64,000 nucleotides of DNA from Aquila chrysaetos chrysaetos (Eukaryota > Chordata > Aves > Accipitriformes > Accipitridae). The position numbers were made by a program, and so were the translations under genes. The DNA lies in the NCBI RefSeq assembly GCF_900496995.4, contig NC_044011.1:26506041-26570040 (forward strand). The letters are read 5' to 3'. Positions within the stretch are counted from its first letter, which is position 1. Each line of letters begins with the position of its first letter. Positions 10,836-23,300 of the stretch are shown here, piece after piece. Below the pieces are notes generated by a model. That model was not told the origin of the DNA. It saw nothing but the letters and a program-made list of their open reading frames with translations, and did no database searches.

Positions 10836-12494
10836 CTGGCGGGTTCCCGCCAGCCGTGGGCCGGGCCGTGGTTGCCTCAGGGGTGCGGGACGGTGGGAGG
10901 CCTTTCCCGGCTCTGGGGGGAGGAGAGCGGTGCCTCTGACCCGGGGACAGTGTTACAGTGGAGCTTTCTGGGAGAGATACCGATCCCAGAAATTTATGTT
11001 TTCTGGTATGATGTAAAAGCATGTTTATTTGTGCTACGTGCGTGAGAATGGTCACTGCTGCCTTGGTGTGCGCTTACGTGCACGTAGAGGTACGTTCCCG
11101 CTTACTTCTGTGATGTATATGTGGATGCAGGAGAACGTTTTTGCTTGTCACAGTCACTGCGCAAGCGTGGTGCTTTCCTGCCCTATTGGGACTGTCTGTC
11201 ATCCCTGGAAAATGAAAAAGCAGCACCCAGTAGGCAGGTCACCCCAAGCCATTCATGGCACAGTCGGCAGCGAGCGCAGCGTGTGAGAGTTGCTCAAAAC
11301 GGCATCCTTTTGCCTCGGAGGTGCTGGTGCGTGCCAGCCCCAAGTGGCTTTCCTCAGCTCCTACATCGTCTTGGTTCCTTTCTAATCAGTCGGAGTGGAT
11401 TTTTTTCTAGTCTGTTAGGGCAGGGTTTGGGTTGTTCTGTAAAGGTAATTACGAAATACTTGTCTAAGGAAAGCAGTTGCAGGACTGTTCTGCTTCTGTC
11501 AGGATAAATCCAGGAGAATGACAGTGCTCGATGATGGCTGGAGAGACGGGGGAGTAAAATAAGGATGGATATGAACAGAGCTATTTTAGTACTTAAGGTA
11601 TATATGAATTATCCTTGCTTTATGAAGATTCAGATATAGCTAAACTAGAAAATACCTTTTCCTCAAGGAAACCTGTCTGTGTCACTGTTGAGTTAAAAGC
11701 AGCAGTGAGATCAACACAGCTGTTTTATTCTAGTTAGCTTTTGTCCCTTATAGGACACCCTCATGGCATTATGCAAAGTTAATAATGTAAATACAAGTTC
11801 TGCTGCTTCTTTTATTTGGAAAATGTAGTCCCCCTAAAAATGAGGTAATCTGTTCACCAGGTTTTTCAGCACCCTTAGGGCCTGATTCCTTCTGAGGAGA
11901 AAGGATGCTGCTCTTAAGTGCGCAGGAAATACTTTTCTGCGCGATCAGAATGAAAGAGCAGCTTGTGCCTTTTACTATAAGAACTGATAACATTTGTGAT
12001 TTTACTGTACCTAATATGACACATCAACTCCTTTCTCCTACCCCCCCTCCTCTCCCAAAATCATATTTACCTACTTCCCTGGGTGATCATTCTCCAGTAT
12101 GGCTTTCCAAACTCAATTATCTCTGACTAAATAATTTAAAGCCTAGTTTAAATTTAATTTCATTCTGTCCCACTGGGAGAACTACAGAGAAAGATGGCTA
12201 AACAAGCAGGAGTTCTGAGAAATCCATTTGGCTTTTGAGCTGATGACTGATGTGGTATTGACAACAGATACTTTTCAAAGAACTTTTCCGAACACGGGTA
12301 TGCTAGCAGAAATCTGAATTAAAAAACCTGAAGACCTTCAGAAGAAATGAAGAGGAAATGATTTTAAAATAATGGCACAGATGGGAAGGGAAAAGGAATT
12401 AAAGATATCCCAGAATTTCAAGGGATGCTGTGCAATGTCCCCTTAGAGGCAGGGAGGGCAGCGGGCTTTGCTGTTTAAGTACTCCTAGAAAATA

Positions 12495-12575
12495 ACATTT
12501 GCAACACAGGTAAGGGTTATCCCTATTTTACAGATAAGACAGAACAAGAAAAGTTGAGTCCTGTGAAATGCTGTT
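12495..12575 (+). repeat. MIR-like SINE relic
   Basis: The segment containing GGTTATCCCTATTTTACAGA followed by TAAG, ACAGAA and AAGTTGAGTC resembles the MIR/CORE-SINE region around 'ATCCCCATTTTACAGATGAGGAAACTGAGG'. It is strongly diverged and only a core piece is visible. The call is from memory, not an alignment. Confidence 0.45.
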
Positions 12576-15500
12576 TGCAGTTTGTGTTGAAACAGGCACA
12601 TTACAGAAAAAGGCACGTAATTCAGCACATCCTGGACATAAGCAGACAGATAAGTCATCCAGTGAAAAATACTCCTTACAAAGTATCAAAATGTAAGGTA
12701 AAAGAAAAGAGGTGATGTAGCTTTTGTCATACAAGATGTGTCTGTACAGCAGTGACCGCAGCTCAGCAATGCTACCTGGTCTACCTTTGAACTAGGTAGC
12801 TCAGGCTTGCTAGCAAGACAGCTCTACAAGCAAATAATTTAGTAAAGGTAAAAAGTCAGAGTATTTTTCAGTTTTTTTGACCTGACTATCTTGAACTGTG
12901 AGGCTCCCGCATAACCAGAATAGTGACTGTGATGCCTGTGCTAGCTAGCCTGTTTGGGGATGGGTAAAGCAACACAAGCTGCAGTCATAGACATACATGT
13001 TGTGTTGTGTCCTAGCCAGATGTGGACCTCAAAGCTCTGAGCTGTGAAGGCACTAGAGGTATACTGCAGTTTCAATGATAAAAATCTGTGAGTGGATGCC
13101 TGATAATTGACTAACTACCTCATAAATAACAGAAGAGTTTAAAGATCACTTTTAGATTTGAGGAAGCATTATGAAAAACAGCATTAATGTTAGATAGGTT
13201 TCTGAACTTTAAAAAGTGCAGTCTATATTTGTTATCTTGCCAATTACCCGTAGGTGCTAGAAATGTATTTCCTGTCAGGCTCAACAACTATAATGGTGAC
13301 TCTTGCACTATCTAGCAGATCTCACCATAAAGTTCTCTGCTATAGACAGTGGCAAGATGATGAATCTGTGCAAGATTTCTAATGAGATTGCCTGAAACCT
13401 TGTTTTACTATTGTTGCCTTGGTCCTGATCAGGTTAACCACTCTTTAAGTTAGGGAAACACTAGTCCCATACTCTCAGCTAATTAGACACAAGGAACGGG
13501 TTTATATGAATTAAAAGTATGCCAGGGTTTTGATTAAGTCAGATATTCACGGAAGTCTCAGGTTTTTCTCATAGTATAATCCGGTGGCCTGTAAAAGTTC
13601 AGCCTTTAAGGATTTTCCTTTTGATTACTTTTTCAGAATGAAAGAAAGGAAGAATTTTGCCTGAACTGCACGATGTTATGCCTTTTCCTGATGCCAGTGG
13701 CTTTGAGTGGGGGCCCTGATCTCCCAAACACTTTGGTTTTCTTACGTTCCCCAATTCTGAAAACCTGTCAAGCATACAGCCAGGTATTCTGCCAGCAGCT
13801 CTGTGACAGTCAGTGGGACTTTGCAAAATTGGGCTCTCCTTGTTCAAAAACTGTGAAGCAATCCAGCTTAGCAGTCAGTGAAGTGTAAAACTGAGTAGTA
13901 GGTAAAGGAAAGGCTGGTGGAATGCAGACACCACAAGAAATGCATGGATTTGCCACGTGAACTCAATTTCCAGACTCAAGGTGTGAATCTGTGATATTTG
14001 GCAGCCTTACCTTTTCAGCAAATGGCCAAGCATCCTACATGTCCCCACGAAATAAAATTGTGCACACTTTTGTTTAATATTTTTGTCTATGCTTAAAATA
14101 TTCCCTGAAGATGGAATATATATACACTTTATTTTTACTAATGCTGTTTAATTTTCTTTAGACTGAGACATACAATTTTTTGTCAATGTAATGAACAGAA
14201 TTCTTCTGATTTTCTGTAGGGAGGGTTAGAGAGCACTTACTCCAGTTTCAAGCAGAAGAGAATCTTAAAACTTCAAGGATCAGAACACCAGAGCATCTTC
14301 ATTGACAAGTCAGCGCTTCCTGTAACAGAAGGATATAAATCTGTGCCATAAGGAGTGGAAGAAGAAAAAATATTTAACTGTTATGTGACTGTAACAGTTA
14401 CAATGACCATCTGTATAAATAGTGTAAGTGTCCAGATTTTGTGATGAAACTGTATTTGGCCTTTTCCTTTTTTAATGGAAAGGTGTTCCATTACTGATTT
14501 TTTTTGCGTCTATCCATGTATGAATGGTTAAGGTAGAAATAACCAGATTTCCAATTCTCTGTGCTTCAGAATAAGCTATTGAAATGTGAAACTGGAAGAA
14601 ATAGGCCCATAATTGCGCAGCATATTAAATGACTGTTTTATTTCTCTCCACACATGCTAGCTATAAATAAAACAAAAGTCTCTGAAAATCTGCCCGAAAG
14701 CTTTAAATCAGAGGAATATTGGATCTTTGTGTATCCACAGTAGTCCAACTAAGTTGGTAGACACTGGCTTGGCTCCCAGACCGAAGCTCCTGGGGCTCTC
14801 TGGCAACAGCACTAAGCCATAAACACCAGATGCAGTATATCTAACGAAATTAAATATCGGCAGTTTTTTACAGTTGGCATTTCAGAAACACAGAGTTCAT
14901 TTAAATGGTGCCAGTGGTTTATCTTTGCACCTGAATCACAATTGCTATATTTCTGAATACGCGGGTGAAGAATCTCACAAATGCAATTTTCCCTGGCATG
15001 CCTGTGCTGCTCTCTCTTATGTAGCCATAAGTGTGCAAGCAACAGAAATCACTCTCCTCCTTGCTTGCCCCTTAGTACCTGCCCAGTGTTTTAGCAGAAG
15101 TGCTGTAAAACATGTAAAAAGTGCTGGTGAGCCGAGGTATGTGCAGGCAAGCAGAGTACAGGCTTGCTTTCTCCTCATGTCCTCAGAATGAAGTGACGGA
15201 TTGGGAGTGTCAACAAATTACAAATGCCATGAAGACTCTAATGTGTGTGTTTGAAAGGATCATGTTATTAGCTGTGACAGTGTCTGCCAGAGCAATTTCA
15301 CAGCTGTGCTCCTGGCTTCCAATACCCCAGGACAATCTTTTCTCTGTGTCACATGTACACTAGTCCCTAGTGTTCATTTAACACCTACAGGATATTTGTG
15401 TCTGGTAAACAATTATTGTTGATGATGAGACTTATCCCAGGCCCCTGTTTCAAGTATTACATATTGCTGCAGTCATTCCATGCATTAAATATATCTTGGC

Positions 15501-18337
15501 TATTTTAGTCTTAAGCATAAAGACAGCAGGAAAAAAAAAAAAAAGGGCTATTACTTGCTCCTGTGGATTGATTTTTTTCTTGCTGTACTTGGCATTTAGT
15601 TAGAACCACTCACTAGCTTGTTTTATTTTGTTGATTTGTAGTTCTGTCAAACATGTTGGGAAACTCTTAAGGCTGGCAGAGCTATTAAACAAGTTTTACA
15701 ATTTGTGTTGCTAAAGTACTCCAGATTTTTGTGGTATACAAGATTACTGTGAATGGATGGATTTTGAGCCAGATTCTCACTTCCGTGAAGATCCTTGACG
15801 TGCCCTTAAAGGACTCTCTGCATGACCTGGCAAGTGCAAGAGGCCCCTTACTTTCAAAAGGTGGATTTGGAATAGCGAGCGAACGCCATGTTATAACACT
15901 GCAAACAGGCTGGGTACCTTTTTTTATTTGCCTGATGACAAGTTTTGTCAGCAAAATGATGTTCTTCCTTTGCTTCCAGACCTTGTTGGGGATAAATTCT
16001 GCCCCAGTCACGCCTGCAGATCTGAGCAGGACTTGAGACTTATTGAGGCTTGAGACTTGTTCTTTCAGGAGGTACTCAGGAATGTGGTGGGGGCTCTCAG
16101 TAATTCTCAGCAAATAGTGTTTTGTCTGGTGTGTGGTTGGAATAGCCGCACTGTTCTCTTTGTGCAGAAGCGTGCACTGAGAATCCTGCTTTGGCTCTAG
16201 AGTTGCTTTGCAGACCTCTGCAGTTTGCGGGGAGTATGTGTGGGAGGATCTTTATGGCAGAGGATCTGATGGCTTTAGTCTTGGTCCCATCTTTGCTTGC
16301 ATAGGTGGGCGAGGTAATCTTTTCTGTGGTAATTTAGGTGTCTAATTATTATTTATACAATCCAAACTAGTTAGAGAGGCTTCACGTCTATGGTGGGTTC
16401 CCGCAGAAGGCTGTTCATGGAAAGGAGTAATGTGCTTGCTGCATGTGTCTGTCCTTCTCTGATTACTGGTAGAGTCTAGTTGTTCTGCTAAATCAAGGTG
16501 TCCAGCTGTTTGAAAACTGAACACTTTACAGAGATCTAAGCTCTCCCAGAGGTTGTTTTGTGGATCCAAGCTCCCCCAGATAGTTGGGCTGTTTGTGTTC
16601 CCTGGGCATCACACCAGATGCTTTACCTGTACTGAGTGTAACTTTTGCAAAATGCTTCCTGGGATGTGGGCCCTGAGAGCATTGGTGCTTTCTCTTTTTA
16701 TTGCAGAATCCAAAGATGGCACTGTATTTAAAAATTCAACTCCAAGGTGGCATGTATAAGCGTTATGATAAACCCATGCAAAGGCAGGGTTTATTTTGCT
16801 ATTGCATGCTGCTGACAGTTCCCTGTAATAGCTGTTTTGCACATCCTTTGCAATTAGTTCAAGCCGAAACCCTGAGCGATATGGGGTAACATTAGTAATT
16901 TGATCATTTAGAAAAAGAAAAAAAAAAAGCCACTAGGCAGAGGGCTGTTGTTTAGTTAAGAAACTAATCGCAGGGTTGGGTTTTTTATTTTTAGTTTCTA
17001 AATTCCTATTTGGGCAGTTACATAAATGCCTAATTTCAAAAGTGTAAGTTTGTCAAAACATCAATGCAGCTTCAGTGGGAGCTGCAGCAGTGCCCTAAAT
17101 TGAGGCCAGATATTTGGATTCTCTGATATGCATTTGGGTCCCTAAATTTGGATTTCCAAACAAGAGCAAACTCTCCCTCTGCTTTAAAGCTTTGCTGAAT
17201 GTAAAGGTACATGTTGTCTTGTCAAGTCAGCATCAGTGTGTTTCCTTTATCTGTTCTTCCTGTCTAGGCCAACACTTCTTCCTTGTGAGAGTAAAGGACT
17301 GTGAGAATGACTAGAAATCCCACAAGTCTTACTGCCTAAGATTAAGGCATAGAAGCAGAGTTCTGGTTCAAGGCCTTTAGCTTCAAACATCATGGGTTAT
17401 GCTTTTGGGGATGTTAGTGCAGCACCACTGCGTTCTATGGTATCTCTCTGTTGGGATGCAGATTTGGCTCCATATTTATTTTTGTTCGTAATCTGTTAGC
17501 TTCACGCTCTTCGCTGTGTTTCCAAATAAAGCAAACTTGGCTCAGATTTTCATCAAGTAGTAAGAAGGGAAGAGTGTAGTGACTCTCCAAAGTTCCAAAG
17601 AGCACTTAAATAATTGAAAATGTAATAAAGAAAGAATTAAGGCAGGGGCTTCTTATTTGTGGGTACATGTTGGCTACTTGTGCCATTATACCTCGGTGTC
17701 GGCTGTGATACTGGTTGCTGTCGTAGTATGAATGATCATTTTGAACAACTCTCCAGTCTGCTGTCTTTGAAATGTAAAATTTCTACTTGTCATTTGAAGA
17801 TGGGGTTTTTCATGTAACCAGAATCTATAAAGTGGTGCTTAAGACTGGAGAAAGTCTAAAGGGATTTTTGCTATAATGATGTTGCTTAAAATCAAGGAAT
17901 TCCTTTCCAGCATGCTGCATTGTTCCCATTCAGGGTGGAGGAGGCAGGATTGAAGGATCAAATCCAGCTTGCTTGCTTGTCCTCTTTTTTCCCTGAAATG
18001 CTTTATTACAGGACTCAAGAGCAAATTTTTCCCTCAGACTCTGTCTACAAGGTCTCGCCTGCCTTTATGAAATATTGAATTTACAGCTGCAGGATTTATT
18101 GCAACTGTGTTTTAAAACATTAAATGCTGGTGCAGCAGCTCTAATTAGAAATGAACTGAGTTCACTGTGCAGGTGAAGTGTTGTTTTTAAACTGCAGCAT
18201 CCATATCAAGAGGCAAATACATACTGTGTTTATACATGTTTAAAAGACAACCAGAGGTACCCGTGGGAAAAGCTAGAGCCTGCTGTGAAGTGCCACTGCA
18301 CTGTGATTTCTTTCTCCTTTCATTTGAATTTAGCACA

Positions 18338-18385
18338 GCTTGGGCCAGATTTTTTGCCTCTGTAACATCACTGAGTTGCAGCAGT
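18338..18385 (+). repeat. Old sauropsid repeat remnant (gggccagattctg type)
   Basis: GGGCCAGATTTTTTGCCTCT followed by GTAACATCACTGAGTTGCAG resembles a repeat common in turtle and crocodilian DNA (ggccagattctg... followed by a gtaact-type motif). Family name and boundaries cannot be fixed without a search. Confidence 0.3.
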
Positions 18386-18639
18386 TTAGTTGAGAGGGAA
18401 GACCTGTGCTGAGGTGCTGTAGGCTTTGTGTTAACAGTGTGACAAATTATGTACTTTGCCATCATGATCAGTAAGACGTAATTAAAGTGGGAGGTGGAAA
18501 TCAATGAAGTCAACTTGACTAGTTGATTTCTATTCAGCTAGTCACTTTTGCTTTTAAAAAATCATGAATATCCACTAGGTCTTGTGAAATGTGTTCATCT
18601 GATTCGTGTCAATATAAACAATGCTAGGGCCGCATAATA

Positions 18640-19400
18640 AAATGTGACCCTCACTGTATATGTAATCTTTAACCATTTTGTCGGTCCTCATATAACCGCA
18701 GGCTGGGAGGAAACGGATGATATGTATATAGTTCTTTTTTGCCAGCCCAAAACCGGTTTTGTTGTTAACTGCGCAGTGTTAAACAAGAGATCCTAGGGGA
18801 GAACTGAGGCATTTATCATAGTATTAAGCGAGGTTACGAACGGGGTGATCTTTAGTATGTATGAATAGAGGGTGTATTGAAGTGGCAGTGTGTAAGCAAT
18901 TTGTTATATGCATTTGTCGGGGGGGGGGGGGGGTGGGGGGGGGGGGTGGGGGGGGGGGGGGGGGGGGGGGGGGTGGGGGGGGGGGGGGGGGGGTAGGTGC
19001 TCTGTTGCGAACTTGCTGGGGTTTTGATGGCCACAGCTGTGGTTGTGCAGGGTGTCGCCTGTTGCACAGGATGTCTGCTGTCATGCCCGAGCAGTGAGGA
19101 GCTTGGTAGGAGATACATTGTATAGAAGACCCCTCAGCCAATGAGGAGAGTTTGAGAAGTTTCTAGGAGAACTACTGCACCTGCACAACCAGGAGGAGGA
19201 GAGTCTTTTGGAAGGACACGATGTAACTAATGTTAGACTATAAAAGAAGATGGGTTGTTTTTCACAGTGTGCATCTTGGTAGAGCAGAGACTCCCGACGC
19301 ACCCAGGGCTGTTTGCTTGCCTTTATTCATTTAATAAATTGTAAACTTTGATTGGAATCCTGTTTGGGACTAAATTCATTTATCACAGTCTTGTCTGGTG
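18640..19400 (+). mobile_element. Endogenous retrovirus LTR, probably solo
   Basis: The order of signals is that of an LTR: CCAAT (19138-19142), TATA box CTATAAAAG (19238-19246), and AATAAA (19333-19338) about 90 bases later, followed by a short U5-like segment rich in T. A U3-like region lies to the left and includes the long G tract. The left edge may be TGTGACCCTC near 18642 and the right edge near the CA at 19386-19387 or 19409-19410. No clear target-site duplication was found next to either pair. A 7-base direct repeat CATCTGA at 18596-18602 and 19411-19417 may or may not be the insertion scar. No gag, pol or env reading frame is adjacent, so it looks solo. Family unknown; no coding capacity. 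Confidence 0.55.
18919..18993 (+). repeat. 75-base G tract with three T interruptions
   Basis: Of 75 bases, 72 are G, with T only at 18934, 18947 and 18974. It lies within the U3-like part of the LTR. Sequence of this kind readily forms G-quadruplexes and is often miscounted in assemblies. It produces meaningless poly-Gly and poly-Pro reading frames. Confidence 0.95.
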
Positions 19401-20356
19401 TAACGTGGCACATCTGACTTGCCTAAAATCCTCCGTGTAAATCAACAAGGCCCTGGAGAGGGAACTTCATCCTCCTGTCCCAAAGCCAGGCCAACCATGT
19501 CCAAACCACACCTCTCCAACGACAAAGACTATTCAGCCTTCCTGGGCAAACCTATCCTGGTGATCAACTGACTGTATCATTATGAAATGCAGTCCTAATA
19601 TCTAGCCTAAGTCATGCTTTTTTCAGTTAGTCCTTTAGTTCTCATCCTACCCGCCATGCACATGCAGCTACTTAACTGCTTCTTTCTGCAGCTACCTTTT
19701 CATTTCTGTATTGTATGTTCCCTCATCTGCTCTTCTGTAAGTAAAACAAATCTAACTGAACAGATCCATGTCTGTTTATGCTAGATGTTTATCACAGTAG
19801 GTATCCCCTGATTTCCTTGAGAGGAAAGCTAACAGGCAGAGATGGGAAAAGATTTAGGAGATGAATACACTAGAAGAGTTTTGGTGTACATTGCAAATTG
19901 CCCACTGTGGTACCAGACAGCCCTCATTGATCACACCTAAAGAACATGTTCTTTCCTTGAACATTAAATGTGGCAACCCACTGTACTAGGACTCAGCATT
20001 GATATTGCTGTCCTGCAAGGATAATTAGGAATTTACCAGCCCAGATTAACAGATGCCTTGAGACACACGAGTATGATTAACTTCATAAATACATATTATG
20101 AAATCCTGGGTAGTGTTCTAACTGTAATGTATTTTCCCTGAAGGAAAATATGCCTGAGTAAAGAAATCAGAAAGAACGTGATGCCAAATGCAGAGTGGAA
20201 AGAAATTCCTATAAGGCTGGAGTCTATGCATTTTTTTCTGAGTGGTCTTTTCCTTTGAAGAATTAGATGAGGAGTTATTTCTCTTCATTTTATCATCCCC
20301 TAATCTCCAAACTCCATATCACTTTCCTAAAACACACTAGCATGTATCATGTGCAT

Positions 20357-20375
20357 ACATAACATAACATAACAT
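20357..20375 (+). repeat. Short (ACATA)n microsatellite
   Basis: ACATA repeated nearly four times. Confidence 0.8.
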
Positions 20376-23300
20376 TCCCTAGGAGACTTGTTAGTGCTTA
20401 ATAGTTACTGCAGGTGAATTTGTTTATAAAAAGGCAAGCAGCTACTTGAGACAGAGGAAGTATAAGTCAGTATTTGTTTCTGTGCTGAAAGTGGATTTCT
20501 GAGTGTGTTATAGTATAAAGGAGATGATTTTTCTACAAAGCTGTAAGACCAAAGAACCCTGGAGGTGGATTCAAGCAGTCCTCATAAAGATTGTTTATTA
20601 TAAAAGTCTCAGTTATCAGATGTGGAGGGCCTTTAACATCAGATCTGGGTTAGCTGCTTGAGTTTCCAGATTAGTCTTAAAGCTTTCGGGACGTCCAACT
20701 TGACATTCAGCCTTGCCTCAAGGAGTTCTAGTTTAAGAGCAACTGAAAAAAATTGCTAGACAGTCCCGTCTCAGCAGTCTGTCCTGGCAGAAGGTGACAT
20801 GTTGAGATTATTCTTGAATCTCGCTGACCCTTGCTTGTGGGAACGTCTGTTGGCAGCAGACATGGCACAGAAGAGCTTACAGATTGACCCAGCTTGCATG
20901 GGTGACTGGGCCTAGGAACTGGCAGCCATAGATTAGATGTACACAAAGCTCCCTTAAAGCAGCCTCACGCCGAGGGTGCGTTCTGCATTGCCAGGAGGGA
21001 GAATTGCAGCCTCAGAGCCTGGACTGACAGGGCTTATTCCAGCCATTATGTCCCAAAATCTCATCCTGGTGAAGGGTGGAGTTAATCAACTGAGTAATTT
21101 ATCCTTCTGTTATTTCCATTCTGTTCGCAATGGTTCTTTCCTCTGTGAGAGTGAACTTCTGTTGGACAAATATTTTAGAGCAGCTTTTTGCTGTATGCCT
21201 TTCAAAGGAGAGAGAGAAGAAGTGCCAAGTTAAACTAAACTTCAGAGTGCCACATTATTTGAGGGAGAAAGCTCATCAACTAGAGTTGGCAGTGCAATGG
21301 GTAAAAAGCTGTAATTCCTTTACTGGAATAATAAAATAAGCTGATTTATTTTTGCTAAAAGTAGACAATTAGTGTAGCTGTATTTTCAGTCCTGTGTGTG
21401 ATCAAGGTCCTGACAGCACTGGGCACTCTGCTGAAGTGGGTTAAAGATGTGGTTTATTTTTTTCATGTAAGGAAGAGCTTTAACCTTTCACATGAAACAA
21501 GCCATGCAACTTCACTAGGCACTTCTGTAGTGAGCTTTGTAACTCCTGATGCAATAAGAGCTTGTCTCTCGTCCAGTCTTGATTTAACTGGGTTCAGCAT
21601 GTGCTTAAGAGCTTTGCTGAGTCTAGGCTGGGGAATACTTTTCATGTAGGAATGCTGCAGAAAGGATGATGACCATGAGTCTGGATAGCAGCAAAGGCTT
21701 CGCCCTGATCCCTTTGTGCCTCAACTTGTCTCACTTTGACATGGGCAGGATGTCAAGATGTAGACTTTAGTTGAAGTAGAATTTTTCTTCCAACAGATTT
21801 GTTTACTTTTTCTTTGCCCCTTGCTGCCTGCCTCTTTTTGTCTACATGTAAGCGCTTTTCTAGTCCAGGACACTTCAGATAAATTGTCATTTAAAAATCC
21901 TTTGCTAACTACACCTGAATTTTCAGTCAGAGCTTTCATCAAATTTAAGTGCTATTCAGTTCATCAGTGTTGGCTGATATTTGGGCTGATTAATTTCACA
22001 TACTGCTTTCTGGAAACTGCAGTGCTCTATTGCACAGGCAAATATTGGCCCAGCGTATGGAAAATGGCTAGTGATCCAGCTGCTTTGGGGCTCCCAAGTA
22101 GAGATGCATTAAAAAGAGCAGGTTTTCAGAGCGCCTCCACCTTCTGAAATGGAAGTTATTCTTGGGTTTTACCAAGGCACTGAGGCCTTTAAAATCATTG
22201 CTGAATTTAGAATACTCATTGATCACAAACGCAGTTCCACTTTGTCCTCCCAGTATTATTCATCTTAATTATGGCAATGGGTTATAATCAAATAGTGGTG
22301 GAATAAAGGGACTAATATGCTATGCCGATGCAGCTTGATACTTGCTTGCAGAAGACACCTGAGACAGCACAAGCACATGGTGCTCAGTGTGGCACAGCTG
22401 GCAGTGCTGTACATGGTATGCCTCTGTGTTAATGTATGCTGGAGGTGTTCCTTACCTGTCATCAATCTTTCTGCTTTTGTGGTAATCCCTTATCCACACC
22501 ACCAGTGTGCTCAGAGTGGTTTCCTTCCTGGTGGGCCGGGTTGAAGTCATGTAGGTGTTCTCCTGATGGTAACCAGCTTGTGTTATGAGACCAAGATCCA
22601 CCACCAATTAGCGCACTGCTTAGCCATGTTTGTGACCCGCAACTGATACAAGCCACATTGCTGGTAAAAGTTATTTAGATAAAAAGTCCTAGGACTGTAG
22701 CAGATCATGTCAAATCAACCCCCAAGGTTCCCCTCTTTATGCCATGCCACGGGGTGTTGTAGGTGCAGTCCTGATGAAGCTGAGCTGCTTATGGATGCTG
22801 ATAGTAGGGAGCACACAGAGACATGCACATAGAAATAATTTAGACCAGACACCAGCAAAAAAGTCCGTGGGTAACTCAAGCAATCCTGCTCACTTCGATC
22901 TGCTTGTTTGTCCGGGTGTGGATGTGCAAAAAAAACACCCCATAGCAGTGTGTCCATACCGACATTGCAAAGCCACTTTGAAAGGATACTTCCTCTGTTC
23001 TTTGTGGAACTGGTGGGGGACTTCCTCAACCTCATGGTGAGAAGCCAAGAATCAAAATCAGTGGTTTTATTTTTGCTTTTTGGAGTTTGTTCTCACTCTT
23101 TGTAGCCCAAGGGAAATTTTCTGGTAAATTTTATGTGTTGGTGGCCTGAAAGATGAAGTCTGAGCAATGTGGGCTTTAAAACACAAGAGACAAAGCAGTT
23201 GCTTAGAATTTTGCTCCATGAGAAAGTTGGTAAATTTTTCTCTCTGATCATGTAACTTGTAAGAGGAGAGGGGGAAATAAAAATTGACTATTAAACAGTT

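Larger units (their letters stand above)
10140..10970. promoter_or_regulatory. TMEM17: CpG-island promoter of TMEM17
   Basis: GC content and CpG frequency rise sharply here relative to both flanks, and the island overlaps TMEM17 exon 1. It is TATA-less. Scattered CpGs continue to about 11.3 kb, so the right edge is soft. It is the only CpG island in the window and so the only strong promoter region visible. Such islands often fire in both directions, so a plus-strand transcript is possible but not shown. Confidence 0.85.
10971..18640. other. Non-coding flank upstream of TMEM17
   Basis: No protein-coding gene recognised. The interval contains a MIR-like relic near 12.5 kb, old repeat remnants near 15.8, 17.1 and 18.3 kb, short A runs (about 15531-15544 and 16917-16928), and an acceptor-like site with a downstream AATAAA near 14.2-14.7 kb that could be a non-coding exon. 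The rest shows no structure I can support. Confidence 0.55.

Noticed and set aside
10469..10939. 156-codon plus-strand ORF in the CpG island
   Set aside because: It is antisense to TMEM17 exon 1 and made of Pro/Ala/Arg/Gly-rich sequence produced by GC-rich DNA.
10762..11055. Upstream in-frame extension of TMEM17 to an ATG at 11055
   Set aside because: The frame is open but the added residues are low-complexity and unlike any TMEM17; the ATG at 10761 matches the family N-terminus.
15685..16113. 142-codon minus-strand ORF opposite a 101-codon plus-strand ORF
   Set aside because: No homology recognised, no promoter or splice context, and part of the interval looks like old repeat sequence.
18824..19141. 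Poly-Pro and poly-Gly ORFs on both strands
   Set aside because: They are translations of the G tract inside the LTR.
19388..19600. Retroviral primer-binding site and gag after the LTR
   Set aside because: A TGGTG occurs at 19396-19400, but the following bases do not match a tRNA 3' end well and no gag-like frame follows.
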